Assembly (NCBI GenBank): GCA_034429695.1
Contig: DAOUGC010000208.1
Span: 1-15,626 of the forward strand
Reading direction: 5' to 3'
DNA from: DAOUGC01 sp034429695
Lineage (GTDB): Bacteria; Chloroflexota; Anaerolineae; Anaerolineales; Anaerolineaceae
DNA: 15,626 nucleotides
Shown here: positions 7,427-13,736 of the stretch, in pieces
How positions within the stretch are numbered: position 1 is the first letter of the stretch
How the letters are laid out: every line of letters starts with the position of its first letter
Made by a program: the position numbers and the translations under genes
The notes under the pieces: model-generated
Told to the model about the DNA's origin: nothing
The model's database searches: none
Seen by the model: the letters and a program-made list of their open reading frames with translations, nothing else

Positions 7427-8233
7427 TTAATTGTCGATCTTGAACGTCACCGTCACCTGTTTGCCCACCGCGCTTTCGGTGGTCAGGATCAACGCCTGCC
7501 ATGTCGCGCCGTCAACTGCATCGCCCGGGATGGTGACCGATGAGGATGCGTAGCCGCTGGCGTCTGTGGTGGCATCCACCACAACCCGGTAAGCTTCACC
7601 GGAAGGACCAACACGGATATCCACAGGTGCGTTCGCCGGGAAGCCATACACCTTGACGTTAATGGTTCCACCGGCGCTGATGGTGGTGGTCACCTCAGCC
7701 CTGGCGCCCGTGGTGGTTCCGCCGCTGGTGGTGCCGCCACCGGACGTACCCCCACCTGATGTTCCGCCGCCTGTTCCGCCCGGCAGGTTGATGCGCTGCC
7801 CGACAAAAATCCGGTTGGCATTTTCAATGCTGGGGTTCACGCTTAAGATCGCCGCAACTGTGGTGTTGTACATCAATGAGATGCGGAAAAGCGTGTCACC
7901 GGCCACAACCGTGTAGACCCCGCTGGTGCTTCCGGGTTCGGGGGTGGTGGTGGGGGTGACCACCGGGTCACCTGTGCCGCCGCCCGTGGGCGGGATGTTC
8001 AACACCTGGCCCGGGAAGATCAGACTGGGGTTGACAATGCCGGGGTTTGCCAGCCAGAGCGAGTTAAAGGTCACGCCACAATTGCGCGCGATCAGATTCA
8101 TGTAATCGCCCAGTTTCACGGTGTAACTGGTTCCGCAGGGGCTGGTATCGGCGTACACAGGTTGCGCAACCATTCCGGCAAACAGGGAGACCAGCGCCAA
8201 AACGCTGATGATGATCAAACCTTTTCTGTTCAT
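7427..8233 (-). CDS. Secreted protein with two LysM domains and a C-terminal beta domain
   Basis: This 268-residue protein has a signal peptide (about residues 1-28, cleavage after QPVYA). Two LysM domains follow: residues 36-81 (YTVKLGDYMNLIARNCG ... PGQVLNIP) and 106-150 (YTVVAGDTLFRISLMYN ... VGQRINLP). They are separated by a Pro/Thr linker. A Gly/Thr/Ser-rich spacer (about 151-177) leads to an Ig-like beta domain of about 90 residues. LysM domains bind N-acetylglucosamine polymers such as peptidoglycan, so it probably sits at the cell wall. No catalytic domain is visible. The ATG at 8233 is chosen because AAGGAG lies 8 nt upstream; an earlier in-frame start at 8257 adds eight residues ahead of the signal peptide. 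The two cysteines C33 and C52 flank the first LysM and could form a disulfide. It appears to be transcribed alone. Confidence 0.9.
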   Translation of the reverse strand: MNRKGLIIISVLALVSLFAGMVAQPVYADTSPCGTSYTVKLGDYMNLIARNCGVTFNSLWLANPGIVNPSLIFPGQVLNIPPTGGGTGDPVVTPTTTPEPGSTSGVYTVVAGDTLFRISLMYNTTVAAILSVNPSIENANRIFVGQRINLPGGTGGGTSGGGTSGGGTTSGGTTTGARAEVTTTISAGGTINVKVYGFPANAPVDIRVGPSGEAYRVVVDATTDASGYASSSVTIPGDAVDGATWQALILTTESAVGKQVTVTFKIDN

Positions 8234-8401
8234 CGGTTCCACTCCTTCAATACTCACTGAATCATTTGCATTTCAGAAAATTCCCCGCCGTTGACTGAAG
8301 TGAAGCTCCCTGACCGGTGGGTGCGATGGCGCATCAATGACTGCGGCATGGCAACCGAAATAATCCTTCGCCATGACCGTCTTAACCATTATTGCAACTT
8401 A

Positions 8402-8431
8402 ATTATAGATATATCCGGGGAAATGTATTAA
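8402..8431 (-). promoter_or_regulatory. Candidate promoter for the LysM gene
   Basis: On the minus strand TATAAT (8402-8407) is preceded 18 bp upstream by TTAATA (8426-8431), a 4-of-6 match to TTGACA. The leader to the LysM start would be about 160 nt. The -35 hexamer lies within a perfect palindrome. Confidence 0.4.
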
Positions 8432-8435
8432 TACA
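8424..8435. promoter_or_regulatory. Perfect 12-bp palindrome, possible operator
   Basis: TGTATTAATACA reads the same on both strands. It covers the -35 hexamer of the candidate LysM promoter, a position where a bound repressor would block polymerase. No second copy was noticed in the window. Confidence 0.4.
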
Positions 8436-8436
8436 A

Positions 8437-8640
8437 GCGGTAAAAAGTTGTTTGCGGATGTCAATTAACCAAATTGTAAGGCGCCGTAAACGGATTTTGG
8501 ACGAAGTTTGCGATTTTGGAGGGGTAATCCTCCTCATACGGAATAACGAAATACCGCGTAAAAAGCGTGTGTAAACGTCCCCAATATGGATGGGCCACAG
8601 AGAATCTTGATTAAATTGGTTTATAATCATCTCAGGATCA
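8437..8640. other. AT-rich gene-free stretch
   Basis: The 240 bases 8401-8640 are 39% G+C by hand count, clearly lower than the genes on either side. I see no convincing gene. Small open frames exist on both strands but lack ribosome-binding sites and family features. The repeat ATTTTGGA occurs twice, 20 bp apart (8493, 8513), GTAAACG occurs twice, and GGAGG/CCTCC forms a small hairpin (8518-8533). A lone TATAAT on the + strand at 8622-8627 could be the asnB -10, but no -35 is evident. Confidence 0.5.
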
Positions 8641-8642
8641 AA

Positions 8643-8889
8643 CAGTCGCATGCTGACTGCGCGCGCCCCAAAAACAAGGCCTAGCTTCACCCCTTCTCAT
8701 ACAGGCCTTCACCCTTCACCCGCGAGCGGGTGATCCTTGAATACAGGTTATTTTCAAACCGTGGCGCGCAAGGCGTGCAACAGTATGTTCATGTTTTTGG
8801 CTCCGCCGTGTTACAGACCTGAAGGAGCATGGATATCGAAAGATAAAAAAGATCAACTGAAATAACTATAACGAAAGGTGGTGAATTTT
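8643..8889 (+). promoter_or_regulatory. Structured leader upstream of asnB, possible cis-regulatory RNA
   Basis: Several pairings are visible: CAGTC/GACTG (8643/8655), AAGGCCT/AGGCCTT (8676/8703) and TCACCCG/CGGGTGA with loop CGAG (8716-8733). A long-range GCGCGCC/GGCGCGC pairing (8660/8763) is also possible. TTCACCC occurs three times (8686, 8708, 8715), and each copy could pair with the single GGGTGA at 8728-8733, so alternative folds are possible. No T-box sequence or known riboswitch core was recognised. No intrinsic terminator is evident in the leader. Confidence 0.35.
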
Positions 8890-10401
8890 ATGTGCGGCAT
8901 TGTTGGAAGTTACCCGGCAATGGATTGTGAGCAGTTACAATCCTGCCTGGAAATCATCAAACACCGCGGGCCGGATGGTGTCCGGCAAAGAAATGTACAG
9001 GGCAGCAGTCTCGGGCATACCCGACTGGCCATTCTGGATGTGGCCGATGGCAACCAACCCATGCAAATGGGTGATTACTGGATTGTCTTCAACGGCGAAA
9101 TTTATAATTATCGCGAGTTGCGCAACCAATTTGGGGGGGTATACCAGTCTGAAAGCGACACCGAAGTAATTTTACGTTGTTACCAGGAAAAGGGGGTGGA
9201 TTGTCCCACCTACCTGGATGGCATGTTTGCCTTTGCAATTGTGGATGGTAATGACCTGTTTCTTGCACGTGACCCGATTGGAATCAAACCTTTATACCTG
9301 GCGCACCATCAAGATCGCCTGTTGTTTGCATCTGAAATCAAGGCACTGTTGCCTTTCACATCAGAAATTTTCGAGTTCCCTCCGGGACATTGCTGGCATT
9401 CGCGCACGGGCTTTCTGAAATACTATCAATTTGAAAACCTCCGCAAGGTTCAATCCGCCCATCAGGATCATGCAGATGAGCGCACATTGGACGAAATCCG
9501 CTCGATCCTGCTTAATGCGGTGGATAAACGCATGATCGCTGACGACGGCATTCCGGTGGGCATCAGCCTGTCAGGTGGGTTGGATAGCAGCATCATCGCC
9601 GCACTGGCCCGGCAATTAAAGGATCGCATTGACACATTTGCCGTGGGCATGGCTGCCGGCGAAGACCTGCCCGCTTCAAAACGCATGGCGCAGTTCCTCG
9701 ACACCAATCACCACATTTACGTCTACACTCCCGAGGAGATGCTCAAAGCCCTGCCTGAGATCATTTATTACCTCGAATCCTTCGACGCCGCCCTGGTTCG
9801 CAGCGCCATTCCCAATTATTTTCTGGCTCGCATGGCATCTGACCATGTCAAGGTGATCCTTACCGGCGAGGGTGCTGACGAATTATTTGCCGGGTATGAA
9901 TATCTGCGTCCAATCAAGGATGAACAGGTCCTGCAGGAAGAACTGTGGACCATCACCAACAACCTGCATAACACCAATTTGCAGCGTACCGACCGCATGA
10001 CCATGGCACACGGCATTGAAGGCCGGGTACCCTTCCTCGACCAGCATTTGGTGGAAAAAGCCTTTAAACTGCCTGCCCAGTGGAAATTTCAATCCGATGA
10101 CCGGCCTGAAAAAGACATGCTGCGTCGTTCTTTTCAAGGAATGCTGCCCGAAAGCATCACATGGCGCAAGAAACAGAAGTTCTCCCAGGGAACCGGTTCA
10201 GCCGGTATTCTCGCCGCCCATGCCAACCAGATGATCAGTGACAGCGATTTTGTCAGGGCGCAGGAAGACATGTCAACACTCGGATTGCGCTCCAAAGAAG
10301 AGCTGCTTTATTACAACATCTTTAGAGACCATTACGGTGATTGCATCCCCAGCAAGGTAATTGGGCGGACGCGCTCGATAACCCCCTTGGAATTATGCTG
10401 A
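8890..10401 (+). CDS. asnB: Glutamine-hydrolysing asparagine synthetase B
   Basis: This 503-residue enzyme makes asparagine from aspartate, ATP and glutamine. The N-terminal class-II glutaminase domain begins MCGIVG; C2 is the nucleophile once Met is removed, which fixes the ATG at 8890 over the GTG codons just upstream. RLAILD (45-50) and FNGEIYNYRELR (68-78) are standard glutaminase motifs. The synthetase domain has the ATP-pyrophosphatase loop SGGLDSS (228-234), GEGADELFAGYEYLRP and DRMTMAHGIEGRVPFLD. These follow the short E. coli AsnB type (about 550 residues) rather than the longer sporulation-type proteins. AGGTGG lies about 8 nt upstream of the ATG. The gene stands alone between a long structured leader and a strong hairpin. 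It could in principle act on another substrate, but the primary-metabolism match is good. Confidence 0.93.
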   Translation: MCGIVGSYPAMDCEQLQSCLEIIKHRGPDGVRQRNVQGSSLGHTRLAILDVADGNQPMQMGDYWIVFNGEIYNYRELRNQFGGVYQSESDTEVILRCYQEKGVDCPTYLDGMFAFAIVDGNDLFLARDPIGIKPLYLAHHQDRLLFASEIKALLPFTSEIFEFPPGHCWHSRTGFLKYYQFENLRKVQSAHQDHADERTLDEIRSILLNAVDKRMIADDGIPVGISLSGGLDSSIIAALARQLKDRIDTFAVGMAAGEDLPASKRMAQFLDTNHHIYVYTPEEMLKALPEIIYYLESFDAALVRSAIPNYFLARMASDHVKVILTGEGADELFAGYEYLRPIKDEQVLQEELWTITNNLHNTNLQRTDRMTMAHGIEGRVPFLDQHLVEKAFKLPAQWKFQSDDRPEKDMLRRSFQGMLPESITWRKKQKFSQGTGSAGILAAHANQMISDSDFVRAQEDMSTLGLRSKEELLYYNIFRDHYGDCIPSKVIGRTRSITPLELC

Positions 10402-10404
10402 CAG

Positions 10405-10440
10405 ACAAAGAACCTCATGAAACTCCATGAGGTTCTTTGT
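10405..10440. terminator. Bidirectional hairpin between convergent asnB and META genes
   Basis: ACAAAGAACCTCATG (10405-10419) is perfectly complementary to 10426-10440, giving a 15-bp stem with a 6-nt loop. It starts 4 bp after the asnB stop and lies 17 bp past the stop of the opposing lipoprotein gene. The T-rich 3' arms are part of the stem rather than a separate tract, but position and strength suggest termination on both strands. Confidence 0.65.
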
Positions 10441-10457
10441 TATCGCCATCAATAAAT

Positions 10458-10877
10458 TTAACGACCAAACGCCAACAGCACTGCCCCATCAGCACCGAGC
10501 AATTCAAGCGTATTGCCAGACTGCCGTACTGCGCTCACCCGCTGGAAGGCCTCCAGGAAAACATCCTCCTGGTCCATCAATCCTGCCGGGGTTTCGCAAT
10601 ACATCTCGGTGCGAAAGATCTCAGAGAAAGTGATCTGATCACCTTCCAGTTCATACGACCCACCGTATTGATTGCAGCCTGCCTGGCCGCCCATCTGGGC
10701 TTCATCAACGTTAAATATCAGCGTGGTGGTGCTGCCCTCCAGGGGCGCAGCGCCGTTGATGGCCGTCAGCGTCCACTCACCGGACAGGTCCGGAGCTTCG
10801 CCACCGGTTGTCCCGCCAGGATTGCAGGCCGCCAACCCCAACGCAAGGATTACAAAAAACAAAAATTTTCGAGCCAT
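10458..10877 (-). CDS. META-domain (HslJ-like) lipoprotein
   Basis: This 139-residue lipoprotein has a signal peptide ending in the lipobox LAAC (C18) and a short Gly/Thr linker. One META domain (about 30-139) shows the family signatures: LSGEWTLTAINGAAP, the AGCNQYGGSYEL turn and ITFSEIFRTEMYC. It ends in LLGADGAVLLAF. META/HslJ domains occur in envelope-stress and heat-inducible proteins; their molecular function is unclear. GGAGG sits 4 nt before the ATG. It is divergent from the NarL-type two-component genes with a 27-bp dyad between them, which suggests shared or linked control. Confidence 0.9.
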   Translation of the reverse strand: MARKFLFFVILALGLAACNPGGTTGGEAPDLSGEWTLTAINGAAPLEGSTTTLIFNVDEAQMGGQAGCNQYGGSYELEGDQITFSEIFRTEMYCETPAGLMDQEDVFLEAFQRVSAVRQSGNTLELLGADGAVLLAFGR

Positions 10878-10901
10878 GTTTCCTCCAACTGTATGGTTCT
10901 G

Positions 10902-10928
10902 CCTGTTCTGGGTGCATCCCGGAACAGG
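10902..10928. promoter_or_regulatory. 27-bp dyad between the META gene and the sensor kinase
   Basis: The arms at 10902-10912 (CCTGTTCTGGG) and 10918-10928 (CCCGGAACAGG) pair over 11 bp with a single T-G wobble, around a 5-bp centre. There is no T-tract on either side, so it is not a terminator. It is centred about 38 bp upstream of the META start and lies about 110 bp before the kinase start. An operator for the adjacent LuxR-type regulator is a reasonable guess. Confidence 0.5.
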
Positions 10929-11006
10929 TTACACAGGGTTAACGCCAAATAACGAAGCAAGGTTCCCCGACTCAGGCGTGTCAATGGATTTTTCGTTCGG
11001 GAAATA

Positions 11007-11015
11007 TGCTATAGT
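11007..11015 (+). promoter_or_regulatory. Extended -10 promoter of the kinase-regulator operon
   Basis: TGC-TATAGT is an extended -10 element and there is no clear -35, as is usual for this type. Transcription would start near 11022, giving a short leader with GGAGG at 11030-11034. This supports the TTG at 11041 as the start codon. Confidence 0.55.
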
Positions 11016-11040
11016 AAATTTACACAAGCGGAGGTGCTGC

Positions 11041-12255
11041 TTGAACGTGAGCCAGGCGCCGCAAAAATGGCTGGTGATCGATGCGGTCTGTTACCTCATG
11101 ATCGCATCGGTGGCTGGCCGCATGCTCCCCTATTATCTGCAAAGTCCTTACCGCTGGGTGGTGATCGCCCTGCTGGGTGTGTACACAATGCTGTTCAGCG
11201 TTGCCCGGTTTTCACGCCTGCGCTTGCAAGTGATCATGCATCTGTATTTTGTCGTACAGGTGCTCATCACGCTCACCCTCAACCAGGTGCTGCCCAGTTA
11301 CGACGGCCCGCAGGATTACTTTATCATGCTCGTTTTGCCGTTATGCGTACAGGCGGTATGGCAAATGCCGCCTCGCGTGGCAACCGCATGGGTGGCGGCT
11401 TTTTCGGCGATCATGGCTTTTGCGATGGTGGTGTATTACCAGCGCTACGAGGGTTCATGGGAGGGCATTGGTTATGGTCTGGCTTATGTGGCGGGTTGCA
11501 TCATGGTGTCCGCCTTTTCATCGCTGGTGATGCGCGCTGACCGCGCCCGGGTTGAGACGCAGCGTCTAAACGAAGACCTGCGCCAGGCCAATGAAAAGCT
11601 ACAGGCTTATACGCGTCAGGTGGAGCAACTTGCCAGCGCCGAGGAACGCGCCCGACTGGCCCGCGACCTGCATGACTCGGTCTCTCAGACCATCTTCAGT
11701 GTGACGTTGACCGCCCAGGCAGCGCGGATTTTGCTGGATCGCGACCCCGCCCGCGTGCCAGAACAGCTTGACCATCTGCAGGTACTGGCGCGCAGCGCAC
11801 TGGCTGAGATGCGTTCATTAATTCAACACATGCGCTCCACCGAGCGCGATGGCCTGCCCGCCATGTTGCGCCGCAGCGTGCAGGAGCGCGCTGCCCAGGA
11901 CGGATTGCAGGTGGAATTATTCATTCAGGGCGACCGCTTGCTGTCATTTGACCTGGAACAATGCCTCTTCAGAGTGGCGCAGGAAGCACTCAACAATGTG
12001 GTCAAACATTCCGGAACCACCTGCGCCAGGCTGTATCTTGATCTCGATTGCGAGCCGGTGACCCTGGTGGTGGAGGATGATGGTTGCGGGTTTGATCTAC
12101 CCACTGCCCAGACCTCTCCGGGGCATTTTGGATTGGCTTCCATGGCAGAACGCATCCATGCCCTCGGCGGAAGGCTGGATATAACCTCCCGGCCTGGTCT
12201 GGGAACCACCATCCGTGTCACCGCACCTGCTGAAAAGGAAGGCGAGCATGTCTGA
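11041..12255 (+). CDS. NarL/LiaS-type membrane sensor histidine kinase
   Basis: This 404-residue kinase has about six hydrophobic segments in residues 10-165 with no large external loop, so it probably senses within or at the membrane. A coiled-coil region follows (about 168-205). The HisKA_3 phosphoacceptor motif is RARLARDLHDSVSQTIFS with H211. The ATPase domain has an N-box (RVAQEALNNVVKH, 311-323), a G1 box (EDDGCGF, 345-351) and a GHFGLASMAERI box (361-372). The start is TTG at 11041, with GGAGG 6 nt upstream and an extended -10 promoter just before it. The frame is open much further back, but an upstream ATG at 10983 would lie ahead of that promoter. It overlaps the regulator gene by 8 bp. 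Confidence 0.9.
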   Translation: MNVSQAPQKWLVIDAVCYLMIASVAGRMLPYYLQSPYRWVVIALLGVYTMLFSVARFSRLRLQVIMHLYFVVQVLITLTLNQVLPSYDGPQDYFIMLVLPLCVQAVWQMPPRVATAWVAAFSAIMAFAMVVYYQRYEGSWEGIGYGLAYVAGCIMVSAFSSLVMRADRARVETQRLNEDLRQANEKLQAYTRQVEQLASAEERARLARDLHDSVSQTIFSVTLTAQAARILLDRDPARVPEQLDHLQVLARSALAEMRSLIQHMRSTERDGLPAMLRRSVQERAAQDGLQVELFIQGDRLLSFDLEQCLFRVAQEALNNVVKHSGTTCARLYLDLDCEPVTLVVEDDGCGFDLPTAQTSPGHFGLASMAERIHALGGRLDITSRPGLGTTIRVTAPAEKEGEHV

Positions 12256-12907
12256 TTATTCCCCCCGGATCTCCGTCCTTATCGTTGATGATCACAAAAT
12301 TGTTCGCCAGGGACTGCGCACCCTGCTGGAACTGATGGATGACATTCACATCGCCGGTGAAGCCGGGAATGGCATGGAGGCGGTGGAAATGGCCGCCCAC
12401 CTGCACCCGGACGTGGTCTTGATGGATCTGGTGATGCCAGTCATGGATGGCATTCAGGCCATCCGTGCCATTTGCGGGTTGGGATTGGAGATCAAGGTGA
12501 TTGCGCTCACCAGCTTCGCGGAGGATGAGAAGGTCATCCCTGCCATTCAGGCTGGCGCAGCCGGATTTTTACTCAAGGATGTCTCCCCCGAAGAGCTGGT
12601 GGATGCCATACGCGCCACATGGCGTGGAGAGGCGCGCCTGCACCCCAGCGTTGCCCGCCGGCTGATGGACCAGGTGGCAGCGGGCGGCGGCGCCAGCAAA
12701 CCTGCCGCAGACCTGACCGTTCGCGAGCTTGAGGTGTTACGCCTGGTGGCGCGCGGGATGAGCAATCGCGAGATCGCCTCAGAGCTGGTGATCAGCGAAA
12801 AAACCGTCAAGACCCATATCAGCAGCCTGTTGAGCAAACTGTGTCTGGAAGACCGCACGCAACTGGCCATATTTGCCCTGCGAAACGGGTTGTCCACGGA
12901 GACCTGA
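12248..12907 (+). CDS. LuxR/NarL-family response regulator
   Basis: This 219-residue regulator pairs with the overlapping kinase gene. The receiver has D14 and D15 (IVDDHKIVRQGLR), phosphoacceptor D60 in LMDLVMP, T88 and K110. The C-terminal LuxR-type helix-turn-helix spans about 152-215, with LTVRELEVLRLVARGMSNREIASELVISEKTVKTHISSLL split across its four helices. The start encodes MSDYSPRISVLIVDDH. An AAGGAAGG ribosome-binding site lies inside the end of the kinase gene. An in-frame ATG at 12215 would add 11 residues and lacks that support. The nearest candidate target is the dyad upstream of its own operon. Confidence 0.93.
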   Translation: MSDYSPRISVLIVDDHKIVRQGLRTLLELMDDIHIAGEAGNGMEAVEMAAHLHPDVVLMDLVMPVMDGIQAIRAICGLGLEIKVIALTSFAEDEKVIPAIQAGAAGFLLKDVSPEELVDAIRATWRGEARLHPSVARRLMDQVAAGGGASKPAADLTVRELEVLRLVARGMSNREIASELVISEKTVKTHISSLLSKLCLEDRTQLAIFALRNGLSTET

Positions 12908-12913
12908 TCCATC

Positions 12914-12938
12914 TTCAGACCTGCATCTGCAGGCTGAA
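12914..12938 (+). repeat. 11-bp hairpin just after the regulator gene
   Basis: TTCAG-A-CCTGCA pairs with TGCAGG-CTGAA, with one bulged base and a 2-nt turn. It starts 7 bp after the stop and has no T-tract of its own. It may help protect the 3' end upstream of the terminator. Confidence 0.5.
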
Positions 12939-12953
12939 CTCCATCCATCCCGG

Positions 12954-12979
12954 GGCCGATCAAAAGATCGGCCTTTTTT
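12954..12979 (+). terminator. Rho-independent terminator of the kinase-regulator operon
   Basis: GGCCGATC (12954-12961), loop AAAA, GATCGGCC (12966-12973), followed by six T (12974-12979). It is a perfect 8-bp GC-rich stem in the canonical form and separates the two-component operon from the next three genes. Confidence 0.92.
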
Positions 12980-13078
12980 CATGCCTGCGATTCCTTCCCC
13001 CGCCCGATGTACCCCACCCCGCCTGGATTTATGATGGCAGCATGAATTGGGTTGGTCAATAAAAGAAAGGTGTTTCAG

Positions 13079-13315
13079 ATGGTCGTTCAAACTTATCACA
13101 AAATTCACTCCGCCAATGGTTGGTTGCATGCGCTGGTCATCCAGACCGCGCTGGAACGCGCCGGTATTCCGGCCACCCTGGCGAAATCCAGCAATGGGTC
13201 TTATCTGGATGTACTGGTTCCGGAAGAATGGGTGGAACAGGCACAGGCTTTGCTGTTCCCCCGGCGTCCCACCGGTGAACAACCCCTGGTCCCGTTGAGC
13301 CAGGTGACTGACTGA
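13079..13315 (+). CDS. Small DUF2007-like protein
   Basis: This 78-residue protein has an alpha/beta plan: a short strand (VVQTYHKI), a helix (WLHALVIQTALERAG), a strand (IPATLAKSSNG), then YLDVLVPEEWVEQAQALL. The pattern of an IPA strand, then a VLVPEEW segment and an A-rich helix, matches DUF2007 proteins, which are named putative signal-transducing proteins with no proven role. The assignment rests on shape and short motifs. The ATG at 13079 follows GAAAGG with 8-nt spacing; an in-frame TTG at 13052 would add nine residues. It has no signal peptide and is probably cytosolic. The next gene starts 1 bp after its stop, so the two are likely co-translated. Confidence 0.6.
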   Translation: MVVQTYHKIHSANGWLHALVIQTALERAGIPATLAKSSNGSYLDVLVPEEWVEQAQALLFPRRPTGEQPLVPLSQVTD

Positions 13316-13316
13316 C

Positions 13317-13736
13317 ATGAGCGCTGCGGGCCGCCTGCTCATCATCGGTGACCACGCCGGTGTGCTGCATGACCTGCGCACCATGGTGGAACTGGAAACC
13401 TGTGTCGGGTGTGTCGCGGTCAGCCCGTGGAACACCGCCATCAACCAGGTGGAGGCCCTGCATCCGTCCGTGATTTTGATGGACCTGGACCCTGGCGGGC
13501 CAGGTCCATCCACCCGCAAAGCGGGGGTTGGGATGAATGAAATCATCGCCCAAATTCGCCGGTTCAGGCCCGGGGTGGTCATATTGGCGCTCTCCATGCT
13601 GGAAACGCCCGAGCCAGCCCTGCGCCATTTGCTGGACGGATATTTCATCAAAGGTAAACAGACTGCCCTGATGCTGGCAGCCATTCAAGGTTTTTTTGTA
13701 AACAGGAAAGGAATATCAAATGCAAACCACCAGTAA
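13317..13736 (+). CDS. Degenerate stand-alone receiver-domain protein
   Basis: This 139-residue protein is a receiver-like fold without an output domain. LLIIGDH keeps only one acidic residue (D12) where active receivers have two. D56 in VILMDLDP is in the phosphoacceptor position, S93 replaces the usual Thr/Ser, and the lysine near the end lies in FIKGK (K112 or K114). After D56 there is an extra segment, GGPGPSTRKAGVG, longer than the usual MP.MdG turn. Phosphorylation may be weak or absent, and a protein-binding role is plausible. The ATG follows the previous stop by 1 bp, and the end overlaps the acyltransferase gene by 17 bp, so the three genes look like one operon. No kinase partner lies in the cluster. 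Confidence 0.7.
   Translation: MSAAGRLLIIGDHAGVLHDLRTMVELETCVGCVAVSPWNTAINQVEALHPSVILMDLDPGGPGPSTRKAGVGMNEIIAQIRRFRPGVVILALSMLETPEPALRHLLDGYFIKGKQTALMLAAIQGFFVNRKGISNANHQ
13478..13510 (+). repeat. Perfect 11-bp inverted repeat inside the receiver gene
   Basis: GATGGACCTGG (13478-13488) pairs exactly with CCAGGTCCATC (13500-13510) around an 11-nt loop. It falls over the codons for the phosphoacceptor aspartate and the extra Gly/Pro segment, so the hairpin and the odd insertion coincide. Confidence 0.6.

Noticed and set aside
8392..8690. Small open frames of 60 (+) and 95 (-) codons in the AT-rich gap
   Set aside because: Both lack ribosome-binding sites and family features, and they overlap each other. 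They are left as unproven.
8829..8846. Five-codon reading frame (MDIER) with a GAAGGAG just upstream as an asnB leader peptide
   Set aside because: The gap between GAAGGAG and the ATG is only 1 nt, too short for efficient initiation, and it contains no asparagine codons.
8643..8889. T-box riboswitch before asnB
   Set aside because: No AGGGTGGNACCGCG-type T-box sequence and no terminator/antiterminator pair were seen.
13301..13318. Tandem TGAC repeat at the DUF2007-like stop
   Set aside because: Three copies only; too short to mean more than chance.
12779..13684. Open frame of 301 codons on the - strand
   Set aside because: It runs through the regulator's end, a strong + strand terminator and two + strand genes, so it is a shadow.
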